From positions 1-6,061 of the forward strand of contig DBWN01000083.1 in NCBI GenBank assembly GCA_002308935.1: a stretch of 6,061 nt of DNA. Reading direction: 5' to 3'. Below the pieces are notes generated by a model that ran no database searches, was not told the origin of the DNA, and worked only from the letters and a program-made list of their open reading frames with translations. Shown here piece by piece: positions 1 to 6,019 of the stretch. The DNA comes from Bacteroidales bacterium UBA1237. GTDB lineage: Bacteria; Bacteroidota; Bacteroidia; Bacteroidales; UBA932. Positions within the stretch are counted from its first letter, which is position 1; every line of letters begins with the position of its first letter. The translations under genes were made by a program, and so were the position numbers.

Positions 1-482
1 TTCTTGCGTATGGGAGCCATGTGGTCCGTGAAAAGATCACCGTCAAGATGTGACAGTTCATGTTGGATCATCCTGCAAGCGAACTTGTCGAATGACTCCC
101 TCTGGAGCGTAAGGGACTCATCATAATACTCCACTGTCATCGAATCAGGACGCTTTACGTCAGCATACACGCCGGGAATACTGAGGCAACCCTCGTTGTA
201 TTCGCACATGGTGCTGCTTTCTTCAACTATGACCGGGTTGATGAGAGTACGCCTGAAATCTTTCAGATAAGGGTAGACGTCATCCATTTCCGTACCGTCG
301 ACAATCACGACTCTCTTACTGACCCCGATCTGAGGAGCGGCGAGCCCGCAACCGTCAGCATTGGCCAATGTGTCCTTGAGGTCCTGGACAAGAGCGGCGA
401 TTCCTTCCTTGTCAGCAAGATCGACCGGTTCCGCTTTACGCCTCAGAACTTCGGCTCCGTAAACATATATAGGCTGTATCAT
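1..482 (-). CDS. def: Peptide deformylase, C-terminal end cut off by the window edge
   Basis: Peptide deformylase removes the formyl group from the N-terminal methionine of nascent proteins at the ribosome exit, using a bound metal ion (usually Fe2+). The reading frame starts MIQPIYVYGAEVLRRKAEPV, and 160 complete codons are visible. All three family motifs are present: motif I GCGLAAPQ at residues 44-51, motif II EGCLS at 97-101 with the metal-binding Cys99, and motif III HELSH at 141-145 with metal ligands His141 and His145 and catalytic Glu142. The family usually has HExDH, so Ser144 is a departure. The family length is roughly 150-190 residues, so only the tail after the FTDHM segment is missing. 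The start is the first Met of the frame, 25 bases after the ruvX stop, so it is probably the second gene of a ruvX-def transcript. No Shine-Dalgarno is visible. Identity is near certain from the motifs. Confidence 0.96.
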   Translation of the reverse strand, partial: MIQPIYVYGAEVLRRKAEPVDLADKEGIAALVQDLKDTLANADGCGLAAPQIGVSKRVVIVDGTEMDDVYPYLKDFRRTLINPVIVEESSTMCEYNEGCLSIPGVYADVKRPDSMTVEYYDESLTLQRESFDKFACRMIQHELSHLDGDLFTDHMAPIRK

Positions 483-507
483 AATCTTTTGTATTTCCTG
501 TTATTAC

Positions 508-1011
508 TCATCTTCTTCTCCCCTTACCTGAACGGCCTTTGGTCCTGCTCAGATTTTCCGGAACGGAAATATCCGCAGCGGATGCTGATGGTGTGGAACC
601 GTTATGCCTGTCAAGCCATCCCTGCAGAATGATTGCGGCGCTTATCTTGTCCACTTCCTCCTTGTCCCGACGTCTGGAGGCCTTCATCCCGCCGTCTATC
701 ATCGCCTGGTGAGCGATGACCGAGGTGAACCGTTCGTCTTCCTTGTCAATAGGTATCCCGGGGAATGCATTGGCCAGGGTACGGAGGAACACGTCCACGC
801 CGGATGCCGCCTCTGACGGTGTACCGTCAAGATTCCGGGGATATCCGACAACAAATCTGACTACCGTCTCATTCTCGGCGTATTTTTTGATGTAATCAAC
901 TATATTTGCAGAATGCACGGTGTCCATGGCGGACGCGAATATACCCAAGGGGTCACTCACTGCAAGTCCAGTGCGCTTCCTTCCGTAGTCTATTCCGATG
1001 ATCCGTTCCAT
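508..1011 (-). CDS. ruvX: RuvX/YqgF family nuclease (pre-16S rRNA processing, putative Holliday junction resolvase)
   Basis: This is a member of the YqgF/RuvX family, an RNase H-fold nuclease implicated in maturing the 5' end of 16S rRNA and also described as a putative Holliday junction resolvase. The N terminus carries GIDYGRKRTGLAVSD (residues 6-20, acidic Asp8), followed by VVGYPRNLDGTPSE (54-67), DERFTS (92-97, Glu93) and DKISAAIILQGWLD (121-134, Asp121). These supply the acidic residues of the active site. The core ends at about residue 136, the usual family length. Here about 30 further residues follow: a Ser/Ala-rich stretch and then a basic tail ending KGRSGKGRRR. The start at Met1 is fixed by the family N terminus; the next Met (residue 29) would delete the first motif. 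It is divergent from the M23 gene with 31 bases between them, and upstream of def on the same strand. Confidence 0.95.
   Translation of the reverse strand: MERIIGIDYGRKRTGLAVSDPLGIFASAMDTVHSANIVDYIKKYAENETVVRFVVGYPRNLDGTPSEAASGVDVFLRTLANAFPGIPIDKEDERFTSVIAHQAMIDGGMKASRRRDKEEVDKISAAIILQGWLDRHNGSTPSASAADISVPENLSRTKGRSGKGRRR
901..908 (+). promoter_or_regulatory. Possible -7 box for the M23-dxr-rseP operon, inside ruvX
   Basis: TATATTTG at this position is a full match to the TAnnTTTG -7 consensus on the plus strand. It would give the M23 gene a 5' leader of roughly 130 bases running antisense to the start of ruvX. The nearest upstream TTTG (886-889) is only 11 bases away, so there is no -33 element at the usual 19-20 base distance. 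The 31-base gap between the divergent genes holds no plus-strand box, so the promoter must lie somewhere within ruvX. This is the best candidate but remains weak. Confidence 0.25.
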
Positions 1012-1015
1012 GGCG

Positions 1016-1050
1016 CAAAGTTACAAATAATCCCCGGATTACATGCCAAA
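1016..1050 (-). promoter_or_regulatory. Putative Bacteroidota promoter for ruvX-def
   Basis: On the minus strand the -7 box TAACTTTG (1023 down to 1016) matches the Bacteroidota consensus TAnnTTTG exactly. A TTTG at 1050-1047 could be the -33 element, but the 23-base spacer is longer than the usual 19-20. The box ends only 4 bases before the ruvX ATG, so transcription would begin at or just before the start codon. The -33 candidate lies inside the first codons of the divergent M23 gene. The box is convincing, the -33 element is weak. Confidence 0.6.
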
Positions 1051-1894
1051 GGAAGAAAAGGAGAAAAGAAGCGGCAATTACCGCATGACCCTTGTCGACG
1101 TGAACACCCATAGGGTGCTTTGGGGTCTGCGTATCACTCCCGCCAGATTCATAACGATACTTATCACTTCATTGGTAGTGCTCCTTCTGAGCGCTTTCCT
1201 TCTGCTTGCGCTCACTCCGATGAAGACCTTCATACCCGGATACCCTGATGCACATTCAAGAAGGACCGCCATCCAGAACAGCATGGCCATTGATTCACTC
1301 GAAGGAGTGATCAAGAGATGGGAGTTTTATTCCGGTAACCTGCGTAGGGTCATTGAAGGTGAAGATCCCGTGAAAATCGACAGTCTGATAAGACATACTG
1401 TAGTTCCCGGAACAGAATCTGACAACCCCGAAGACCTCCACAGCAGGGACACAATTCTACGCCAGAGCGTAAAAGAGGCAGAAGAGTTCGGACTCACTGC
1501 CGGCGCACCCCGTCAGCTTCCGATAGAGGGTATGCATTTCTTCTCTCCCCTCAAGGGAGTCGTCTCACAGGGATTCGACAGGGCAATTCACCCTTACATT
1601 GACATCACCGCCCCGGCCAATTCGGTGGTCGCCGCCGTGCTGGACGGTACCGTAGTCAACGCAGGTTGGACTGATGACGGAGGCAATACCATCATGATAC
1701 AGCATGATGACAACCTCATTTCAATATACAAACACAACCAGAGACTCCTCAAACGTACAGGGGACAAAGTCAAAGCCGGGACCTCTATCGCTCTTGTCGG
1801 CAATACGGGCTCCCTCACCACCGGAGACCACCTCCATTTCGAGCTGTGGTACCGGGGTGAAGCAGTTGACCCCTCGATGTACATCAGTTTCTGA
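1043..1894 (+). CDS. Membrane-anchored M23 family metallopeptidase (LytM-type peptidoglycan hydrolase)
   Basis: A 283-residue protein with a short basic cytoplasmic N terminus (1-35), one transmembrane helix (about 36-58, ITILITSLVVLLLSAFLLLA region), a largely helical linker (about 75-155), and a C-terminal M23 domain (about 165-283). The zinc site is complete: His183 and Asp187 in HPYID, and His265 in HLH (263-265). His231 in YKHN and His263 are the expected catalytic histidines. An active peptidoglycan endopeptidase facing the periplasm is therefore expected, unlike degenerate EnvC/NlpD-type activators that lose these residues. The start ATG gives the basic N terminus; the only near alternative, Met15, would shorten it without affecting the helix. 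No Shine-Dalgarno is seen. It is the first gene of the set, 20 bases ahead of dxr. Substrate bond and partners cannot be read from the sequence. Confidence 0.93.
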   Translation: MPKEEKEKRSGNYRMTLVDVNTHRVLWGLRITPARFITILITSLVVLLLSAFLLLALTPMKTFIPGYPDAHSRRTAIQNSMAIDSLEGVIKRWEFYSGNLRRVIEGEDPVKIDSLIRHTVVPGTESDNPEDLHSRDTILRQSVKEAEEFGLTAGAPRQLPIEGMHFFSPLKGVVSQGFDRAIHPYIDITAPANSVVAAVLDGTVVNAGWTDDGGNTIMIQHDDNLISIYKHNQRLLKRTGDKVKAGTSIALVGNTGSLTTGDHLHFELWYRGEAVDPSMYISF

Positions 1895-1914
1895 CAAGAT
1901 AATCTTCATCCTTC

Positions 1915-3075
1915 ATGGAACAACAAAAAAGGAAGATCGCGATACTCGGATCAACAGGATCCATCGGGACACAGGCACTTGACGTGGTGAGACAGCACCC
2001 GGACCTTTTCCAGGTCGAGCTCCTCACTGCAAGGACCAGATGGGAAGAACTGTGCAAACAGGCCATAGAATTTGACGCCAATGCCGTAGTCATATGTTCG
2101 GAAGAGAACTATCCCAAAGTCAAGGACGCCCTGTCGGGAACCGACACCAAAGTGTTCCTTGGCATGGATTCAATATGCTCGCTTGTCCAGGGTGACAATA
2201 TCGACATGGTGCTTACTGCACTTGTCGGGTTCAGCGGCCTCAGACCCACTATCAGCGCGATCCGTGCACGTAAGCCTATCGCCCTTGCCAACAAGGAAAC
2301 CCTTGTGGCAGGAGGCACCGTCGTCATGGACATGGCAAGGAAGATGGGAGTCCCCATCCTTCCGGTCGACTCCGAGCATTCAGCGATTTTCCAGTGCCTT
2401 CTCGCCGCGAACGGCAACCCCCTGAAAAGGATACATCTCACAGCCTCGGGCGGACCTTTCCGTACCTGGAAGAAGGAAGACATGGCAAAAGCCACGGCCA
2501 AGGAAGCTCTCCGCCATCCCCAATGGGACATGGGCGCCAAGATCACTATCGACTCCGCCACGATGATGAACAAGGGGTTCGAGATGATCGAGGCAAGGTG
2601 GCTCTTTGACACCGCCCCTAAAGATATCAGGATCGTAGTCCATCCCCAGTCGATCATCCACTCCATGGTGGAATTCGAGGACGGGGCGGTCATAGCGCAG
2701 ATGGGACATCCCGACATGAGAGAACCCATCCAGTTCGCTCTCGGTTATCCCGCAAGATTGAGCCTGGACAACCGCAAACTTGATTTCGCGGAACTCGGCC
2801 AGCTCACCTTTGAAGCTCCGGATTTTGACAGGTTCCCATGCTTGGGACTCGCTTTCGACGCCATCTCGCGCGGAGGGAACATCCCCTGTGCGATGAACGC
2901 GGCGAATGAGGCGGCCGTCTATGCATACTTGAAGAGCAAAGTACGTTTCTATGATATCCCGGACATAATCTCCAAGTTCATGGATGAGACCGCTTTCATA
3001 GCATCTCCTACACTTGAGGATATTCTGGCGACCAACGATGAAGTCTATTCAAAAGCGAAAGATTTCATAGGATAA
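1915..3075 (+). CDS. dxr: 1-deoxy-D-xylulose 5-phosphate reductoisomerase
   Basis: This enzyme makes the committed step of the MEP isoprenoid pathway: it converts 1-deoxy-D-xylulose 5-phosphate to 2-C-methyl-D-erythritol 4-phosphate with NADPH and a divalent metal, in the cytoplasm. The 386 residues match the usual family length. Visible motifs are the NADPH-binding GSTGSIG (12-18), LANKE (124-128), PVDSEHSAIFQ (150-160, metal ligands Asp152 and Glu154), LTASGGPF (175-182), the flexible-loop HPQWDMG (201-207), SATMMNKGFE (214-223, metal ligand Glu223), HPQSIIHSMVE (243-253), PDMREPIQ (266-273) and NAANE (328-332). The start is the only Met ahead of the Rossmann motif. It sits between the M23 gene (20 bases upstream) and rseP (17 bases downstream), most likely in one operon. 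Its product feeds isoprenoids including undecaprenyl phosphate, the lipid carrier for cell wall synthesis. No missing residues were noticed. Confidence 0.98.
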   Translation: MEQQKRKIAILGSTGSIGTQALDVVRQHPDLFQVELLTARTRWEELCKQAIEFDANAVVICSEENYPKVKDALSGTDTKVFLGMDSICSLVQGDNIDMVLTALVGFSGLRPTISAIRARKPIALANKETLVAGGTVVMDMARKMGVPILPVDSEHSAIFQCLLAANGNPLKRIHLTASGGPFRTWKKEDMAKATAKEALRHPQWDMGAKITIDSATMMNKGFEMIEARWLFDTAPKDIRIVVHPQSIIHSMVEFEDGAVIAQMGHPDMREPIQFALGYPARLSLDNRKLDFAELGQLTFEAPDFDRFPCLGLAFDAISRGGNIPCAMNAANEAAVYAYLKSKVRFYDIPDIISKFMDETAFIASPTLEDILATNDEVYSKAKDFIG

Positions 3076-3092
3076 TTTGAAAGCACAGGATC

Positions 3093-4433
3093 ATGACGGA
3101 AGTCCTAATGAAAATACTGCAAGTGGTCCTTGCCTTATCGACCCTTATCATCATCCATGAGTTCGGGCACTTCTCTTTCGCCAAGCTCTTCGGGATAAGG
3201 GTGGACAAGTTCTTCCTGTTCTTTGACGCGGGGAATTTCAAGCTGCTGAGCACAAAAGAAGGTTGGTTCAGCCGTCTTTTCCCTTCCCTCAAGAATTCGG
3301 AGACGGAATACGGAATAGGCTGGCTCCCGCTTGGAGGATATTGCAAGATCTGCGGAATGGTCGATGAGTCCATGGATACGGACTTCCTTAAGTCTGAGCC
3401 CAAGGAATATGAATTCCGCAGCAAGAAAGCCTGGCAAAGGTTGCTTGTCATGGCGGGGGGTGTTCTGTACAACTTCATCTTCGCCATCCTCGCCTTCATC
3501 CTTATCATGGGGATATGGGGCGAATCATACCTCAGCAACAGCGAGAACTGCATATACGTCAACGAACTCTCTTACGAGATGGGATTCCGGAATGGGGACA
3601 AGATCCTCAAAATGGATGATTTCGTACCCGAGAACTTCAGCATGCTGCAGGCAGATCTCGCGAGAAAGAGTGTAAGGAAGGTCACTGTCCTCAGGGACTC
3701 AGACACCCTCGACATCTACATAGACCAGGCGATGATGCCCCAGATCCTCAACACCCCGGATCTGTTCGCTGTAGCTGTTCCGTTCGTTGTGGATACAATC
3801 CCTCCGGAATCACCCAACTATGGAGCGGGATTCATGAAAGATGACCGTATCACCGCAATCGACGGAAAAAAGATCCGTTTTGTTCAGGAATCCAGGGATG
3901 TCATCTCCGGAAGAAAGGGCGAAGAAGTCCCGGTAAGTGTCGTACGTGGTGCCGATACGGTCAGCATGAGCATGAAGGTGGACACTTTGGGAAGAGCTCT
4001 CATCTACGCCAAGATTCCCGGCCTGATGACCAAGGAGTACAATGCGATTTCCGCTATTCCTGCGGGCATACGCCTTACAGGAGAAACGATAGGAGGATAT
4101 CTGGATGACCTTAAGATGGTAGCGACTCCATCGACTGGCGCTTACAAGTCGGTCGGAAGCTTCATAGCCATCGGGCAGGTGTTCCCCAGCACATGGGACT
4201 GGTACCAGTTCCTGTATCTGCTTGGCCTCCTTTCAATAATGCTGGGTGTGATGAACCTTCTCCCGATCCCGGGACTTGACGGAGGTCACATCATATTCAC
4301 CCTCTACGAAATGATTACCGGACGCAAACCCAGCGACAAGTTCCTTATCGCCGCCCAGATGGTCGGAATGGTGCTGCTGCTGATGCTTATGGTTCTGGCG
4401 TTCGGAAATGACATTGGAAGACTTTTGAGATAA
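3093..4433 (+). CDS. rseP: RseP family site-2 zinc metalloprotease (intramembrane protease)
   Basis: This is a site-2 protease that cuts substrates inside the inner membrane. In other bacteria the family trims anti-sigma factors and leftover signal peptides; the substrate here is unknown, and no anti-sigma gene lies nearby. The 446 residues contain HEFGH at 22-26 in the first membrane helix (zinc ligands His22 and His26, catalytic Glu23), the membrane-associated loop PLGGYCKICGM (79-89), a second helix near 118-140 with the conserved AGGVLYN (121-127), two periplasmic PDZ-like regions (about 150-210 and 225-305), a third helix (about 373-392) ending in NLLPIPGLDGGH (388-399, zinc ligand Asp396), and a fourth near 417-438. 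The stretch between HEFGH and PLGG is somewhat longer than I recall for E. coli RseP. The first ATG was chosen; Met6 is a close alternative and would not change the function. Confidence 0.96.
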   Translation: MTEVLMKILQVVLALSTLIIIHEFGHFSFAKLFGIRVDKFFLFFDAGNFKLLSTKEGWFSRLFPSLKNSETEYGIGWLPLGGYCKICGMVDESMDTDFLKSEPKEYEFRSKKAWQRLLVMAGGVLYNFIFAILAFILIMGIWGESYLSNSENCIYVNELSYEMGFRNGDKILKMDDFVPENFSMLQADLARKSVRKVTVLRDSDTLDIYIDQAMMPQILNTPDLFAVAVPFVVDTIPPESPNYGAGFMKDDRITAIDGKKIRFVQESRDVISGRKGEEVPVSVVRGADTVSMSMKVDTLGRALIYAKIPGLMTKEYNAISAIPAGIRLTGETIGGYLDDLKMVATPSTGAYKSVGSFIAIGQVFPSTWDWYQFLYLLGLLSIMLGVMNLLPIPGLDGGHIIFTLYEMITGRKPSDKFLIAAQMVGMVLLLMLMVLAFGNDIGRLLR

Positions 4434-4476
4434 CATATAGTTCCTTTAGTATTATCTGATTCTAAAACACCTGCAT

Positions 4477-5502
4477 ATGAGACGCCTGTTTACACTTATC
4501 TTGGCTGCGGCCATCGGCATCAGCGCCTTCAACTCATGTTCCTCAGGGAACGTGGTACTCCCCAATGTAAGCGGAAAGGCCGGAGAGGTGATCATCGTCA
4601 TGGACAAGGACAACTGGGAGGGTGATCTCGGCACAGCCGTCAGGGACCTTCTCGGCGGTGACTGCCCCTATCTCGCCCAGAAGGAGCCTCTCTACAACCT
4701 TGTAAACATATCCCCTACCGGATTCGCGGAACTGTTCAGAGTGCACAGGAACATCGTCATATTCAACATAGCCGGCGACGTCCAGGACGAAGGGATGGCC
4801 TACCGTACCGACGTATGGTCACACCCCCAGTGCGTGATTCAGCTCAGCGCATTGAACAATGAATCTGCCATGGAGATATTCAACGAGAGCAGCGAAAGGA
4901 TCCTCGCCACGCTTGAACAAGCTGAGAGGGACCGCATCATCGCCAACTCGAAGAAATACGAGGAATACAAATGCTCCAAAGCCGTTACTCCAATGATCGG
5001 CGGATCTCCTCACTTCCCTTCCGGATACAAAGTAAGGAAGAAGACGGACGACTTCATCTGGATTTCAGATGACAAACAGTACACGAACCAAGGTATCTTC
5101 GTCTACAAGTACCCGGCTTCGGAGAACAACAACTTCTCCCTCGAAAGCGTCATCTCCCACAGGAACGCCGCCCTTCAGGCGAATGTGCCCGGAATGTTTG
5201 ACGGTACATACATGACGACCAGCACATACGTAACCCCTACTGTGGAGTTCATTCGCTTCAGAGGAAGGCAGTTCGCACAGACCAGAGGTTTCTGGGAAGT
5301 TGAGGGAGACTTCATGGGAGGACCGTTCATTTCTCATTCCTTCTACAGTCAGGACGGAAGCGAAATCATCGTTCTGGACGGTTGGGTTTACGCCCCCAGG
5401 TTCGACAAGAGGCAATATTTGCGTCAAGTTGAAGCCATAATTTACTCCTTCGAATGGGAGAAACCGGCAAAGGATGAAGAAAAAACTTCGGCAGAGGAAT
5501 AA
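4477..5502 (+). CDS. DUF4837-like lipoprotein of unknown function
   Basis: A 341-residue exported protein. The N terminus MRRLFTLILAAAIGISAFNS has two arginines, a hydrophobic stretch and then Cys21, which fits a relaxed Bacteroidota lipobox (FNS-C). The residues just after the Cys (SSGN) lack the acidic patch associated with surface export in this phylum, so the protein is more likely periplasm-facing; this is inference. The mature protein begins with SGKAGEVIIVMDKDNW (32-47), which I recall from the DUF4837 family of Bacteroidota proteins. Other visible segments are a helical, charged stretch (about 128-165, ESSERILATLEQAERDR region) and an aromatic-rich C-terminal half with FRGRQFAQTRGFWEVEG (261-277). 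A charged tail ends it (KPAKDEEKTSAEE). No catalytic motif is recognised. It follows rseP by 43 bases on the same strand. Family assignment is from memory, function unknown. Confidence 0.8.
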   Translation: MRRLFTLILAAAIGISAFNSCSSGNVVLPNVSGKAGEVIIVMDKDNWEGDLGTAVRDLLGGDCPYLAQKEPLYNLVNISPTGFAELFRVHRNIVIFNIAGDVQDEGMAYRTDVWSHPQCVIQLSALNNESAMEIFNESSERILATLEQAERDRIIANSKKYEEYKCSKAVTPMIGGSPHFPSGYKVRKKTDDFIWISDDKQYTNQGIFVYKYPASENNNFSLESVISHRNAALQANVPGMFDGTYMTTSTYVTPTVEFIRFRGRQFAQTRGFWEVEGDFMGGPFISHSFYSQDGSEIIVLDGWVYAPRFDKRQYLRQVEAIIYSFEWEKPAKDEEKTSAEE

Positions 5503-5507
5503 AAATA

Positions 5508-5539
5508 TTTTGCCATTCAAAAATTAATGCATACCTTTG
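5508..5539 (+). promoter_or_regulatory. Bacteroidota-type promoter for the tRNA-Glu - rpsT - tRNA-Pro unit
   Basis: TTTG at 5508-5511 serves as the -33 element and TACCTTTG at 5532-5539 as the -7 box, with a 20-base spacer, very close to the TTTG / TAnnTTTG consensus. Transcription would start around 5545-5548, giving the tRNA-Glu precursor a 5' leader of about 32-35 bases. The promoter begins only 6 bases after the upstream lipoprotein stop codon. Both elements and spacing agree, making this the clearest promoter in the window. Confidence 0.85.
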
Positions 5540-5579
5540 CAATCCCTAAAACGGGCCATACGCCTTAACGGGTACTGAT

Positions 5580-5654
5580 GGTGGGTTCGTATAACGGTTA
5601 GTACTCGGGATTTTCATTCCCGCAATAGGAGTTCGATTCTCCTACCCACTACCA
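5580..5654 (+). tRNA. tRNA-Glu (anticodon UUC)
   Basis: A full cloverleaf folds by hand. The acceptor arm pairs GGTGGGT (5580-5586) with ACCCACT (5644-5650), the outermost pair being a G-U wobble. The D stem is GTA/TAC (5589-5591 / 5602-5604). The anticodon stem is CGGGA/TCCCG, with loop TTTTCAT (5611-5617) and anticodon TTC at 5613-5615. The variable region is 4 bases, and the T arm is AGGAG/CTCCT around TTCGATT (5632-5638). Discriminator A5651 is followed by an encoded CCA (5652-5654). It reads glutamate codons GAA and GAG. It lies 18 bases ahead of rpsT and probably shares its transcript. Confidence 0.96.
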
Positions 5655-5672
5655 ATATAAAAAAATAATAAT

Positions 5673-5927
5673 ATGGCAAATAACGCATCTGCTGAGAAGT
5701 GCATTCGCAAAAGCGAAAGGCACAGACTGCATAACAAGTATTATGCAAAGTCTACAAGGAACGCCATTCGTGCTATAAGGAACACGACTGACAAGAAGGC
5801 CGCTGAGGAGAACGCTCCCAAGGTCTACAGAATGATTGACAAGCTCGCCAAGGTTGGCATTATCCACAAGAACAAGGCATCAAACCTCAAGAGCGGAATA
5901 GCCCTCTACATCAACAAGCTCGCATAA
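5673..5927 (+). CDS. rpsT: 30S ribosomal protein S20
   Basis: S20 binds 16S rRNA as an early assembly protein of the small ribosomal subunit. The 84 residues match the family length and have the typical three-helix, lysine/arginine-rich composition, with the recognisable RLHNKYYAKSTRNAIR (18-33), DKLAKVGIIHKNKASNLKSG (56-75) and a C-terminal YINKLA. The N terminus MANNASAEKCIRKSER departs from the commoner MANHKSxxKRIR pattern: position 5 is Ala rather than Lys, Glu8 is present, and Cys10 replaces an Arg. The start codon is preceded by an A/T-only leader (atataaaaaaataataat) instead of a Shine-Dalgarno, in keeping with the phylum. The gene is squeezed between tRNA-Glu and tRNA-Pro, so its mRNA ends are probably made by tRNA processing enzymes. 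Confidence 0.97.
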   Translation: MANNASAEKCIRKSERHRLHNKYYAKSTRNAIRAIRNTTDKKAAEENAPKVYRMIDKLAKVGIIHKNKASNLKSGIALYINKLA

Positions 5928-5942
5928 GCGGCTTCGCGGTGA

Positions 5943-6018
5943 CGGGATGTAGCGCAGTTGGTAGCGCACTACGTTCGGGACGTAGGGGTCAGGCGTTCGA
6001 GTCGCCTCATCCCGACCA
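5943..6018 (+). tRNA. tRNA-Pro (anticodon CGG)
   Basis: The cloverleaf is complete. The acceptor arm pairs CGGGATG (5943-5949) with CATCCCG (6008-6014), with the C1-G72 pair characteristic of bacterial proline tRNA. The D stem is GCGC/GCGC (5952-5955 / 5964-5967). The anticodon stem is CTACG/CGTAG with loop TTCGGGA (5974-5980), anticodon CGG at 5976-5978 followed by G37 as expected for proline. The variable loop is 5 bases, and the T arm is AGGCG/CGCCT around TTCGAGT. Discriminator A6015 and an encoded CCA (6016-6018) follow. It reads the codon CCG. It begins 15 bases after the rpsT stop. Confidence 0.97.
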
Positions 6019-6019
6019 T

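Noticed and set aside
604..1113. Short plus-strand open frames opposite ruvX
   Set aside because: They are antisense to conserved RuvX motifs, have no family resemblance, and the second runs into the M23 gene in another frame.
2109..2729. A 206-codon open frame on the minus strand opposite dxr
   Set aside because: It lies wholly inside a dxr frame that carries every catalytic motif, and its translation shows no recognisable family. It is explained by the codon pattern of dxr.
3065..3562. A 165-codon open frame on the minus strand opposite rseP
   Set aside because: It is antisense to the rseP segment that encodes HEFGH and the PLGGY loop; no motif or promoter supports it.
4434..4476. The 43-base gap before the lipoprotein gene as a separate promoter
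   Set aside because: No TAnnTTTG box or paired -33 element was found in it, so co-transcription with rseP is the simpler reading.
5065..5520. A 151-codon minus-strand open frame opposite the lipoprotein gene
   Set aside because: It covers the C-terminal half of the lipoprotein, has no recognisable domain, and no TAnnTTTG box was seen ahead of it.
5540..5579. Two ACGGG copies in the tRNA-Glu leader as a regulatory repeat or riboswitch
   Set aside because: The repeat is only 5 bases and no stable fold was found; it is best read as the 5' leader removed from the tRNA precursor.
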